A program made the position numbers and the translations under genes. The notes below the pieces were generated by a model that saw nothing but the letters and a program-made list of their open reading frames with translations, had not been told where the DNA came from and did no database searches. Shown here in pieces: positions 22,090 through 33,154 of a DNA stretch of 64,000 bases (position 1 is its first letter; each line of letters opens with the position of its first letter). This stretch comes from Bryoerythrophyllum caledonicum (Eukaryota > Streptophyta > Bryopsida > Pottiales > Pottiaceae), in NCBI GenBank assembly GCA_963971425.1, contig OZ020525.1, positions 14,452,187-14,516,186 of the forward strand. Direction: 5' to 3'.

Positions 22090-22660
22090 TTCAGCGGTGG
22101 AACGAAGTGGCACTGTATTGAGTGGTGAAACGAAGTGGCATGTATTCAGTGGTGGAACGAAGTGGCACTGTATTAGGCAGACGCACAAGGTGCGCATGAG
22201 CCTTCGTTTGGGAGCCCCAACGAATGTTGCTGGGCCCGACAATATAAAAGGTAAATTTGGATAAATTTTAAATATGTAAATTGGTTCCTAGGTGAACTCA
22301 TTGGGAACTCTTTAGGAACATGGAGAACGTGTTGGGAATGCTCGGAACGCATTGGGGATTATAGTGGGAGCTTTGGGGAACAACATGAGAACTCATTGGG
22401 AACACATTGGGAACATTGTGGTAATAATATGGTTAAAATGGTAAATGAGAAGAGGGTAACCATATGGTTTGGTTTGGAACCACATCGGATTAAACCCTAA
22501 ACTAATGTGGACATGAGAAGCCAAATCCAAACTTTTAGGGACCATATGTGGGAGATGAAGCCCCATATGGTCGTCATGTGCGTCGGCCTATTGAGTGGTG
22601 AAACCAAGTGGCATGTATTCAGTGGTGGAACGAAGTGGCACTATATTCACTAAGCCCCCA
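22090..22660 (+). repeat. Repeats of GTGGAACGAAGTGGCAC type and GGGAAC-rich DNA
   Basis: Units of about 30 bp reading ATTCAGTGGTGGAACGAAGT occur three times at 22090-22175 and twice at 22590-22655. They resemble the LINE 3' UTR stretch GTGGAACGAACAGACACTTT. Between them, 22275-22420 is rich in CATTGGGAAC-like words. No gene seen. Confidence 0.75.
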
Positions 22661-22666
22661 TTTACG

Positions 22667-22759
22667 CCCATTTATCGAGGACCAAACTCCATAGTTCTTT
22701 ATATATATCACCCATTTATCGAGGACTACAGTATCTGCGGATGTATGAGTTTATCGAGG
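22667..22759 (+). repeat. Edge of a 34-bp minisatellite, cut by a gap
   Basis: CCATTTATCGAGGAC and TACAGTATCTGCGGATGTA, followed by TGAGTTTATCGAGG, match the 34-bp array at 32553-32780. The assembly breaks here, as expected for a tandem array. Confidence 0.8.
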
Positions 22760-22959
22760 NNNNNNNNNNNNNNNNNNNNNNNNNNNNNNNNNNNNNNNNN
22801 NNNNNNNNNNNNNNNNNNNNNNNNNNNNNNNNNNNNNNNNNNNNNNNNNNNNNNNNNNNNNNNNNNNNNNNNNNNNNNNNNNNNNNNNNNNNNNNNNNNN
22901 NNNNNNNNNNNNNNNNNNNNNNNNNNNNNNNNNNNNNNNNNNNNNNNNNNNNNNNNNNN
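22760..22959. other. Assembly gap, 200 N
   Basis: Exactly 200 N, probably a placeholder of arbitrary size. Confidence 1.
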
Positions 22960-23045
22960 GCTGCCTCCATCCAAGAACCTCCCACATCCCCTTCCCTTCT
23001 CATCCGCCTATGCGCAACCATAAATCCTATCAATGTGACATGTGG
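22960..23045 (-). repeat. Repeat E, inverted relative to 32250-32330
   Basis: GCCTCCATCCAAGA.CCTCCC, CATCCCCTTCC, TCTCATCCGCCT and TCAATGTGAC match the reverse complement of 32255-32325. Confidence 0.85.
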
Positions 23046-23122
23046 AATATTCATGAAGACGTGAACTCCATTGCCGGCTTCTAACGGTCCTGTCTATGTG
23101 CTTAGCCGCCGACCGCATTGAA

Positions 23123-23181
23123 TGCAACCGTGGATGATGGCGCCCTGCCAAGGTAGGGGCTTGCCATCATCCACGGTTGCA
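23123..23181. repeat. Perfect 19-bp inverted repeat, 21-base loop
   Basis: TGCAACCGTGGATGATGGC at 23123-23141 is exactly complementary to 23163-23181. A run of more than 20 T follows from about 23191. It could be a cruciform, the end of a mobile element, or a small hairpin transcript. Confidence 0.85.
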
Positions 23182-23299
23182 AAACTCCTTTTTTTTTTTT
23201 TTTTTTTTTTTCTGTCTGTAGTGTTTTTGGAAGAGTTTTGAAAGTTGCGGTAGAATTCTAGGATTTTAGGGCTTTCGGTGATTGAATTGTGAGGTTCTA

Positions 23300-25700
23300 G
23301 ATTAAGTGTTTTTTAAGGTACTGTAGGTTTAGGTGGCGGAGCTGCACCGTCAGGTTCAAGCGATGGAGGCCGAGCTGTAGGTGATGGAGGTGGAGCTGTA
23401 AGTGATGGAGGCGGAGCTGCGGTCGGCAGAGATCGGGAGGGCGCTGCGATGGGCATTGAAGCAGCGCGGGGAGAGCGGGAGAATGGTTTCGGGTTCACTA
23501 CGCTGTCGGTGAGTTGCTTTTCTTTTCTTCTCACAATGCGGCTCTTCAAACTTCCTCCTACATCTCCAGCTTCGTTTCGTAACTGTGCCCTCCAAGTAAT
23601 TCCAGCCGCTCTCAAGACATAGTTGCGGCTACCTGGCTATTTTGAATGGAGTTGTTTTGTTGCATCATTTGTGTTCACTGATGAGGCCACTCTCAATTGC
23701 TCAGCCGCAGCTGCTTTATGACAAAATCACCTCCATAGTTCATGGCGCAACTTCCAGCCATCTCTTTTACTTACTCTAATGTTTTTGGTATTTTAATTCA
23801 CTAGTAATCTAATTTTAAAACACACGCCCAGACATGGAGTAATGCTGCTCTTAGAGCGCAATGAATCCTCAGACATGGAAATCTTGTCCATGTCACTTCA
23901 AGTTTAGGGTACACTGCGGGGCTGATGGAGGTGTTAAGTGCCGCAGGTTTTAGGGTAGCGTTTGCCACCGGAAGCAGTGGAAGAGCTGTCTAGGGTTCAG
24001 CAGTATTCGCCAAAACTGTGGTGCAATGCGGTGACTGTGGAGAGTGTTGCTGGAATGGTGGCGGATGAGACGTTAGGGTCTGGGTTCCTCCAGCTTACCG
24101 GACAGCCCGTGTCGCGTTGTCACCAACTTCACCATTCACGTACGTTTCTACTTCCCAGCTTTTCTGTGGTTATTTTTCCGTTTTTTGCTTTAAATTTGCT
24201 TTCTATTTGCTTCTTCTTTGCATTTTCTTTGCTTCTTCTTTGCTTTGTCACAACTTTGTCGTTGCTTTTTCTTCGTTTTTTTTCCGTTTACCTTACGACG
24301 TTTTTCTGTTTACCTTACGACGTTTTTCAGCTGTGGCATGCTTCGACTTGGTAGATTTAGGGTGGGAGGAGGTTCTGCCACTCTAGGGTTTAGGTAGGAT
24401 ACTATTTGTTCTCGAAGAAGAGCTCCAATTCCAATTAGATTCGCTGTTAGAAACGACGACCTTTTCCTGCCCGGACAGGGTTTCAGGGCTATTTTGTTTC
24501 TATCGTCCGGTTTCCTGCCACCATGGCGCCGTCCTTACAAGATCTGGCAAGGCCCTCTCCTAACTTCAGAGTTATTTCCTGCCATATATGTTTATCCTCC
24601 ATCTTCTTAGGGTGTAGGGAGTCTTAATTTTTTTCTTCTATGTGCCAGAAAATTCTACTAGGTGGAGTGCCCCAACATCCCTGATCTAGGTGCGCTTTCA
24701 GTCGTGGATGCGGTCAGCGTATTTCAGGCCAGAGCCACCATACTTAACATTGCTGATCTCCCGTTCGATTGGCGCTGGCGAGTGGAGATGCAAATGCCGG
24801 GAGTGGTTGAGGGGGTAAGACCTGCCACGCTGCTGCTGTCATGCTTTATTGAGCTCAAAGAATTCGGTTTACTTAACATGTTATTCTAGACACACTTGCA
24901 GCTTTGGCGCTAGGGAAAGTTTGCTATGGAGGATGTTATCGTCTGTCAGAGTCAATCGATGAACAAGGGACCACCGAACCGCAATGCCTTCATGCGCAGT
25001 GAGTTTGACTAGCTCATGATTGAGATCAACACGCTTTGGCGGCGTGATTCTGCACCGGACCCCGAGCTAGGTAAGAGGCCAAGGATTCCTTTCTTCTGCA
25101 GGTGCTGCAATGCAGACTTCTACGACAAGGCGGAGCTCGGACACCACCGGCAGGCGAAGAAGTGTCCAGTGTATGACTACTCCCGTGAGGGTGCCATGAA
25201 GATCTACCCTTCCATGGAGACTGTAGGCAACAAGGAGGCCCGGGAGGTGTTTGGCAAGTATGGAATGCAGATTCCATCCGTTATGTCAGGTCTAACCCTG
25301 AAGATGGTGGGCCAGACGAAGGTGCGTGTCGGGCCGAAGACGATTCGTGTCGATACTTCGGTGGAGTGTCTCAGCTCCGACGAGGATGACATTGGGTTGC
25401 CTCATAAGAGGCGCCCTGTTAAGAACTCCATTCCTAGGTCACGACTGCCTGCACATCCAGATTCAATTCTGGCAGAGGAGATTGCTACTCGGAAGGGAGG
25501 CAATTCCGTGCCAGGAAGTGGAAGCCGTAAGCGTCCAAGCAGAGGGTGTTCAGATCTTTGCGGCAGCCACCCCCGGAGTCCGGCCGCACACCGGGCACAG
25601 ATGACGGCACCAGTCGGAGGTGAGAGACCCCCAACGGTGCAACACTTGTGGTGCGATCTCCTACTGCTCCCATGGCTACCGCAATCGGGACTTCAGGTGC
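23300..25700 (+). pseudogene. Decayed coding block with zinc-finger-like ORF
   Basis: At 23330-23460 a heptad-rich frame (MEAEL repeated) is broken where Gln codons would be expected. From 24905 a second frame reads through TAG at about 24910 and at 25009-25011 into a frame beginning at Met 25016. That part has a finger-like C-x2-C-x11/12-H...C segment (CRCCNADFYDKAELGHHR), then acidic and basic linkers. I do not recognise the family. Lack of a continuous frame and the nearby LTR insertion suggest an old transposon or captured gene. A T-rich stretch at 24170-24320 may be an intron. The right end near 25700 is uncertain. Confidence 0.45.
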
Positions 25701-25745
25701 CGCCTCAGCCATTGGTTGTATTACTGATTTTCTTCCAATTTCTAT

Positions 25746-25997
25746 TCAAATACTTCCTCTTCCCTTACTTCTGGTTTTATTTGAACCTTCGTCTGAAGAA
25801 CTATCACTTGTTTCCAATCCTTCTGGACTCTTACTACGTCCACTTCTCGAATACGAAAATGATGTCACTCTCCTAAGTTTTTCTCGTTGAGTTCTTTCCC
25901 GTAATTTTCGTAACGACTCTCTTGAGCACAATCTATTGTATCTTTCTTTAATCTGTCGATTCCTTCTTTGTAAATTGTCTTCATTATCACTACTCAT
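25746..25997 (-). mobile_element. LTR element gag start (truncated)
   Basis: The 83-codon frame starts 135-160 bases inside the LTR/primer site, as gag does. It is highly charged (Arg, Glu, Ser-rich), like the N-terminus of many plant Ty3-type gag proteins. The stop at 25746 and the loss of sequence to the left leave only this fragment. Homology is inferred from position. Confidence 0.5.
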
Positions 25998-26132
25998 AAT
26001 CCTTCATTTCTTCCATACATAATCTATAATACGCCAATTTATACTCCATAAAATTATAACCGAAGACCGGTTCTTATAATATATTTTTATTTTTATTTTC
26101 TTTTAAACAATTTTTAACACTTCATAATAATA

Positions 26133-26153
26133 TCCATCCCCGACAGCGGCGCC
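26133..26153 (-). other. Primer binding site of LTR element
   Basis: The minus strand reads TGGCGCCGCTGTCGGGGA three bases after the LTR end. This closely resembles TGGCGCCGTTGCCGGGGA, the tRNA-Asp-type primer site known from plant Ty3-like elements. Confidence 0.8.
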
Positions 26154-26157
26154 AAAA

Positions 26158-26922
26158 TGTAGTTATCGTTTTTGGTCGGATTGGAAATAAATCCAAAGCA
26201 CCAAATCAATATAGGTGGATTCGTTCGTGAGGAAAGACTGTTTATATGAATGCCACTATGTTATTGTCACGATTGATTACACACTTGCTTGCTAACTTCT
26301 CTTAACAATTATCAACACTCAATCACTCTTTCTTGCATTACTCTAAACCTAAACATTTTCCAATTCTCCATTCTTCATTCCTCATGATCTCATAATCATG
26401 TCAGTTTCTATTTTCTTCAGTGTAATCACTGTACAGTGCATTCAATAATACGTGATTATCTTCCGTAATCACTTTCAATAACCAATTCTTTCACAGAGAT
26501 TACAATCTCTTCACATTCACAATTCCATTCTCTAACTTTTCTATCTTTACAATTCTCATACAGTACTCATAACTTCGCTTCCAATCGCACAGTCACACTT
26601 TCTTAACTCCAATTCCATTCATACTTCATCTAATTACAATCCTACACAAAGAAATAGAAAAATCCAAAGGAAAATAAAGAGGTAGCACCAAGCTTGCCCC
26701 GGCTTACGACTATCACAATCTGGCCTCGAATCCATCTTCCACAAAGTCTTTACCCAAAAACTGAACCTAACTTCCAGATTCCAAACGTCACATTTGCTTC
26801 TTAACGAACTTTTCACGTAACTTCCCAATCTTACTACTGAACTACAAAACTAACTTGCTAACTTCCGAAACTAACCAATTCTAATCCGCATGTGAACACA
26901 AAAACTAATTACACATTCTACA
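26158..26922 (-). mobile_element. 765-bp LTR (5' LTR of a minus-strand element)
   Basis: The ends are TGTAG at 26158-26162 and CTACA at 26918-26922, perfect 5-bp inverted ends with TG...CA. On the minus strand the primer site and gag start follow it, so this is the 5' LTR. No 3' LTR is seen at the left side, where the element breaks off between 25686 and 25745. GCAAT flanks the right end (26923-26927) and also occurs at 25681-25685; it may be the target duplication or chance. Confidence 0.8.
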
Positions 26923-26925
26923 GCA

Positions 26926-27830
26926 ATGAAGCTTTTCACAGTTGGGGCACTGGGTTGCCAACAGCCTATGACGTGTCCAGTGCACGGGTTGCGGAGGGAG
27001 ATTATGGATAGCCGACATGCAAACCTGCTATTCTCCATGGAGGGATTGATTCGGTGGGGTGGGCTTCTGTTTCTAGATATGGACACTTCCACAGCGGAAT
27101 TTGTTGCATTTAGACTCGTGCTCGACTCACCTTCTAGGCTTCCAGATCTTTATGATGACTATTTCACATGGCGGAGGGTGGTTTATGTGAAGGCATGCTG
27201 TGATATGATACGTTCTGGGATGGATGACGAGCTCCGAAGGATGTGGGTGAAGAGTTCAGGGCAGGGCAGCCAAGTGGAGTCAGAGAGCTTCCGTCACATT
27301 CTACTTGTTCGAGATAACATCTCTTTGGAGTATGGTCCAGGCTATTTGGAGGCTACTGAAAAGTGGAATCCCGCTGGGCAACAGTTACTGTCATCCGCGA
27401 GACACTAGTAGCGCGAGGGGCAGGCTGCTCTTCGAGCGCATTTGGACGACATCACACAGCTCGGGCTGGCAGCTGACTTCAGTCGTTTCCGGCACTCTAC
27501 ATTGTCAGGTGACTTTCCACAAACGTGCCCGGATGTGGCTGTTGATCAGGTGGCGGGCATATTGATTGGGCTGGACGGATATGGCAATCATACCGTGGGG
27601 GATACTTTGATGGAGGAGGGTGGAGTTCTCACATCTGCAGGTACAACTACTGAAGGCGCGTAGGCGCAACCCTTGGAGAATGACATTGCAGACGCTCCCG
27701 AGGATGGACCACGTAGTGAGGCGTTTGTTATCCTGGGCAGGGGCAGACATGAGATACAACGGAGTGTGGATGATGATCGAGACGGTGAATGTAGAGACGG
27801 TATGGACTCTGGAGGCTAACTATGATGTTT
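26926..27830 (+). pseudogene. Decayed ORF to the right of the LTR
   Basis: One reading frame runs from 26926 to about 27820, broken only by TAG codons at 27406-27408, 27409-27411 and 27661-27663. The protein contains GCQQPMTCPVHG, a central helical part and an acidic C-terminal part. The flanking block at 23300-25700 is probably the other half of the same unit, split by the LTR. Function unknown. Confidence 0.5.
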
Positions 27831-28450
27831 CAGGAGACAGTGGAAGAGCTGAGGACGTTGTAGAGGGGTCCGACAACAATTATGCAGACTCATTGCTAGC
27901 GTAGGTGATGTCAGATGCATGTGAGATTGTAGTTCATTACTCGACGGTAATTTTTGGATACTATCTCTTGATTTGGGATTCAGAGGTTATAGAGACATTG
28001 TGGTGGTACACATGGTTCAGGAGTAGATGCAGATGCATATGTTGTTTATGCTGATAGGTTGTAGGGCTTCCGGGCACCAGATTTCATACATATAGTTCAG
28101 GACTTCCTTCATCTGCGCAAAATTGGGTGCCCTACTTTCCCTCATACATACCCTATAATTTCAAGCTCATCACTTCTTACTCCCGTATTTGCAATTTATT
28201 TTCTCAAATTTGTTCCCTAATAATTTTCAATCTAAACAATTGAAAGAAAACATTTAAAGTATAAGGTTTACTTCTCTACACACAAAAGCACAAGCTGCAC
28301 GGAAAATAAATCGTCGGCATTGGATTAATACACAGGAATTTGTAATAAAAATCCCACATACAAAAAACAATATCTGATCTGCCTGTCCGGGTCGTGGCAT
28401 ATCCATAGGTGGCCTGCATTTCATGAATCCGGTCAGGCCGCCAATACCTC
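27831..28450. other. Intergenic, nothing recognised
   Basis: No supported feature. The end of the Mutator-like element may lie in here, but I could not find its terminal repeat. Confidence 0.35.
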
Positions 28451-28466
28451 ATCCTAGATTGAATGT

Positions 28467-31400
28467 CTAAGATGAAGCCCCGCGGCCTAAACCTCCCCTC
28501 CTCCCGCACCGTCTACCACGTTCACCCAATTCACTACAAGCCTTCATTTGTCTTTTGCTTCGGTTACCCTTGTTCAAATAGAAGGAAGGTTGCGACAGTG
28601 GGTGAAGAACTCCCGCACTTGCCCTGACCTTGATATTTAGCAATTTCCCCTTCAGTTCCCGTGCACCCGCCAGGGCATGGGGAAGGCAGACTGAGTTTGT
28701 TGCCACCAAGTTCTCCATCTCAGCAAACTCACACTTCAAGGCAACCAACAATGTTTCTGGATTGTCATCGACCTCTGGTTTGGGACGACCGTTCAAGGTG
28801 GCCGGGCTCTGGACGGCCTCTATGCAGCCACCAATGTCTAGTCCCATAGGTTGAGCACCCACGGCAATGGTGCCACGCAACGAACCCGCAAAATGAATAA
28901 TGGCGCCTTCAGCAGCAATGGGACTCAGCATCTTGAAGACCTTCACCCAATGCTTGCACATGTTGGCTCGCTGGCCCAACGGGAAGGTACAGCGTGCCCA
29001 ATCTGTGCTCGCACCGGACACCATCCAGATGGTCGGGAAGTTCGTCTGGCGTGCCACGTAGGCGACATCGTTTTTGTGGTCTATGCAAACGTCCTCATCT
29101 GCAATCTCCCTTGCCCGGATGACTGTGCTCGCCACCACCCCCTCTGCCTTGCCATTCTTGATGAAACTGGACAACATACCAGTAGTGTGTGAGTACATCC
29201 TTAAGAAGGTGTTATATTAACCAGTCAACCCGACGTCCATCAAATCTTGCACGGGAGCTGGATTGTATGGACTTCAGATTGCCATGGTAGCTCTCCACCG
29301 CAGCGTTTGTGTCCTGGTTTGCGTGTGGGATGTTCCGGAAACCGGTAATCCACATCTCCAATTTTGGGATCCAAATCTTTGCAAACTAATTGAGGAAGGT
29401 TTTTGCCCCTTCATACTTTGTGCGCATTTGTTGGAACTTGTCCAACGAAACTCTGACAACAGCGTCTCCCTCCAAGATTCCACTTCCATACATCAAGTCA
29501 ACACATTCCTGCAGCACTAGAGTGCGTAAGTATTCTGTCTTAATCTTCTAAGTCGCTTGCTCTAACCAAGCTTTTTGAACGTGCCAGAGGCACAAGAAGA
29601 TTCTCATGTTCTCCTCATTTGGCCAGACCCTCCTGTGCAGGAAGTGCTTCAATCAGAAAGTAGGGGAAGAAATAAATATCATTGCAAATCAAGGTATTTC
29701 TAAAACAAGTTATGGAATATGAAAAACTAGAAGCAAAAAATGCAATCTTACCTTATTGCATTTATCTCGGCCTGGTCATTGTCCATGACAAGAGCATTTG
29801 GTCGCTAGTCAGCTTGAATATTCACACAATGGTCCCTCAACTTCTCCAACCACGCAACAATGTCTTCCTCGGTGGACCTGCCCTGGACGGTGAAGGCCAC
29901 CAGAATGCCTTGTTCCCATTCATCAAAGACCATGACAGTGAATAACGGATACTGCTGGCCAGATATACGCTTCGACTAGAATTGCTGAATGAAGGAGTCA
30001 CAAATTTGAAGCAGGGGTAGAGTCTGATTTACCTTAGGCTCGTTGGTACCAAACGTCGCATCCATGGCCAGCGCCCGCCTCTGGCCATGCTTCACCATCA
30101 TGTTCAATTGCCACTCCGTTTGAATTGCAAGAGAGAAGGTGCCATCCGTTGGCGGGATTTGATTGCCCGTCGAGGTCCCACACTCCCTGTAGTGATAGAA
30201 CGCGTCCGGATTTGAAACCGTCCACATGCGCACGCTCTCAGCATCTATGGGATCCTTCTCCCACAACTCCTTTGCGAGCTTCTTTGCTATATTGTGAACG
30301 TCATTAGGGAGCACAAACATGTCCCTAGTGGCTGGCAGATTCAGCCGGGCACACCTGAGGACCTTGTCCATGTGTTCAGCCATTATCTGGGCAGGTGACT
30401 TCCCGCTCCTCAAGGCATCCTGAATCCAGTCCTTTGTAGCTTGGGATAACCTCCCAGACAACCCTGCCCGCTGCTGCCCAAATCCTAGACCATGGCAAGG
30501 TTTGCCCTCCCTATTGACATGGTTCATCTCATGAAAGTATATACTACAAATCGACTCATCAATGATTAATTGTTTCGCAACAAAGCAGCATTGACACCCT
30601 CTCTTTATGGACATAACGGTCATAATTTTCCCAACCCAGGATGTCCGCTTCGTTGTCTTGTTGTTGTCAATGATTTCTTGAGCCTTCCGAAGCCTGTCCT
30701 GGGCCTCTTGAACGAGTGCAAATTCTTGGGGGTCCTCATCCAGCGGGTCTGCATTCGAGGGCACCTGCAATTCTACCCTAGCCTTTTTGGATGCCCGGGC
30801 ATTTGCCATAACCGTTGCCTTCTGCGCCTACATGGCAACCTTTTTAGCCCTTTGAACCATCTTCTTCTTATTGGTAGACCTTCGCTTGTCAAGCAGCGTG
30901 TGAGCAAAGGCCTTCTGCACTTCTGCCTTGTACTGTTTCATGTAATCCGCCGGCCCATATTCGCAAGAGTACCTGAACAGGGCAGGGCTGTCAGAAGTGA
31001 AAAACGGATGGAATGAAGACCATGCCTATAGTAGAACTATAGACATGTAAACAAATATTTTGTACGTGATTTGTTGGAGGGCTGACTTCGCCCGTCGTTG
31101 TGTCCGCCCGTCCTTGCCATGAAAGCGAAGGGTACTTTTGTCAACAAATACGCAGAGAAATTGCCTTCTAGTCATTTCCCCTCTAGGAAGTCTTCTAAAC
31201 GGTCCCAACGTATGATGGCCTTCTTGATTACCTTATGTTTTCCTCCTCCCTGGTTAACTTTGTCCTCCCATTGAAGATCCGTCCTATCAAATGGACCAGG
31301 TGGCGATGTCTGTACCGAATCCCTTAGTTTTTTTGGCACTTTCCTCCAGGGTACCCTAAACCTGTTCTTAACACGGGCATTACTGCTAGGTTGTCCAGGG

Positions 31401-31515
31401 TGGTATTTCGTTTCCGGGCAACAGTCATTGTCATGCAGCAGCCCATTGGGAAGATTTTCCAATCTCCAGATTGAAGAAGATCGGTTGATGCCTCGGAGAT
31501 AATAAGGCAGGGCAC
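28467..31515 (-). pseudogene. Mutator-like transposase (MULE), decayed
   Basis: Minus-strand exons carry MULE landmarks in order. They are a basic N-terminal part (PPGPFDRTDLQWEDKVN, 31172-31462), a Cys/His-rich zinc-binding part (CQCC...), ALAMDATFGTN with the first catalytic Asp (about 30060), and, after a GT-AG intron, QQYPLFTVMVFDEW, NALVMDNDQAEINAI, FLCLWHVQKAWL and NAAVESYHGNLK. A SWIM-like finger reads CTFPLGQRANMCKHWVKV, with the usual second Cys replaced by Phe. Three TAG stops and one TAA interrupt the frame at conserved places, and a frameshift lies near 29190, so it cannot make an intact transposase. MULE transposases cut and paste their element. Confidence 0.85.
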
Positions 31516-31559
31516 ATTCTGAAGGGAGGGGTCCTCTTCTTGGACCTAGGAGGAGATCT

Positions 31560-31950
31560 CATCTGCTGGTAGGTTTAAGTCAATGTTGACTGGCCGGAAC
31601 GGATGACACGCACCTTCAGAGTTCCTAGCCGGGCAGGAAATTCTATTACCGTTTAGGTTGTCCGAGTTCTGAATGTCCATTCCAGGTCGCTGTCATCATC
31701 GTAGACCCATGCGTGTACTTCGTCACCGCCAACTAATTCAACTACACTCTCTAACCCGTCCATGAAGACGAAGTGGAAACGGTCGTCCCTAAACTGAATA
31801 CCCCGTAAGGTGTACCCTAAACCTACCCTGAATCGAGAACGTTGTCCAAAGCTCGCTCAGACGTTTATTCTGCCATCACAACCCTAAACCAGTCAACATT
31901 GACTACTAGATCCGAAATCTAGCTGGTAGGTTTAAGTCAATGTTGAGTGC
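31560..31950. repeat. Direct and inverted copies of a 25-bp sequence
   Basis: GCTGGTAGGTTTAAGTCAAT plus GTTGA occurs near 31563 and near 31921 in direct orientation. A partial inverted copy, CCAGTCAACATTGACTA, lies near 31887. CATCACAACCCTAAACCA also occurs twice (about 31875 and 31951). It may mark the end of the MULE. Confidence 0.6.
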
Positions 31951-32222
31951 CATCACAACCCTAAACCATGTGAAAACGCGAAGAAATATTGCAAGAAGGA
32001 TTGAACCCTGGAAAGTACAAGCAAAGACAACAATCAAGAAACATGGCAGCAAACATACAAAGAAAGTGTGGCAAGAAACATACCAAGAAAGTGTTGCAAG
32101 AAACCATTGCAAAACTAAGCACCATGAATAAGCATTCCAATAACAACAACCATGGAGGGAGCAACCACGAAGCACAAATTCGCAATCAAGGCAAATTAAT
32201 AATTGCCGGCGGAATTTGAAGG
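31951..32222. other. Intergenic, nothing recognised
   Basis: No supported gene; ORFs on both strands look accidental. Confidence 0.35.
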
Positions 32223-32552
32223 TCAAGGTGGTTGAGCGAAGGAGAATCTGTCACATTGACAGGATTTCTCGTTGCGCACAGGCGGATGAGAAAGGAAGGG
32301 GATGTGGGAGGCTCTTGGATGGAGGCAACGCGGGCGGGCGATGAAGTCGGGCGGGGGCGGGACTGTGGGCGGGCGGCCTCGTGGCAGCGGGCAATCGTGG
32401 CGTGTCCACAATGGCGGGTCTACGCGGCAAGGGGGACGATCGCGCGCGGGCCGCGGCCGGGCCATGGGCCAAGGGCGCTGGGGCGGGGGACCGAGCCGAG
32501 AGCGGAGCCAGACCTCACATCTGGTGCACCGCTCGACCGGGGTCGATAATGT
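32223..32552 (+). repeat. GC-rich part of repeat E
   Basis: The first 80 bases match the inverted copy at 22960-23045. The rest (about 32330-32550) is strongly GC-rich with GGGCGG-like words, unlike its surroundings. ORFs of 70-105 codons occur on both strands, as expected from base composition. Confidence 0.65.
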
Positions 32553-32780
32553 GATCCCAGTATCTGCGGATGTATGAGTTTATCGAGGACTACAGTATCA
32601 GTGTATGTATGAGTTTATCGAGACTACAGTATCTGTGTATGTATGAGTTTATTGAGACTACAGTATCTGTGAATGAATGAGTTTATCGAGACTACAGTAT
32701 CTGTGTATGTATGAGTTTATCGAGACTACAGTATCTGTGTATGTATGAGTTTATCGAGGACCACAGTATCTGCGGATGTA
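32553..32780 (+). repeat. 34-bp minisatellite, more than 6 units
   Basis: GAGTTTAT recurs at 32577, 32611, 32645, 32679, 32713 and 32747, an exact 34-bp period. Units contain ACTACAGTATCTGTG and are nearly identical. Confidence 0.95.
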
Positions 32781-33154
32781 GTGCAGAAGTCTGCAAGAAC
32801 CAAACTAACACTTAGCCGGGACAGCCAGGCTGCCTGGAAATTCCATTCGAAGGAAGTTTTTGACGTTCATGTGAACGGATGTACCCGGGATCAGTACCAG
32901 GTATCACACCAGCATCACGCAGGTAAAAGACTAGTATCACCAGAGAATGCCATTGGCTTTTTCAGCTGCCTTGAATTCGGTGGGGTCCGTGTTGAATCGG
33001 TCGATTCTACGCAACTAACTAGGTTCCCTTATATAACGCTCCATACATTCACGAGTGGAGACACATCGTACATCTAACACGAGTAGTTTGCCAGAGCTCA
33101 GAGTTTCGAATTTGTGGTCTGAATACGTTTGAGTTGTCATTCGACATTTGGATC
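32781..33154 (+). other. Upstream region of the gene at 33155
   Basis: No coding exon recognised. TTATATAAC at about 33029-33037 lies about 120 bases before the start codon and could serve as a TATA box. Confidence 0.4.

Noticed and set aside
25681..25685. GCAAT as target-site duplication of the LTR element
   Set aside because: The left side has no LTR end next to it, so a 5-base match may be chance; left open rather than called.
32553..32780. Regular 34-bp repeats as a CRISPR array
   Set aside because: The repeats abut with no unique spacers, and the context is a eukaryotic genome; it is a minisatellite.
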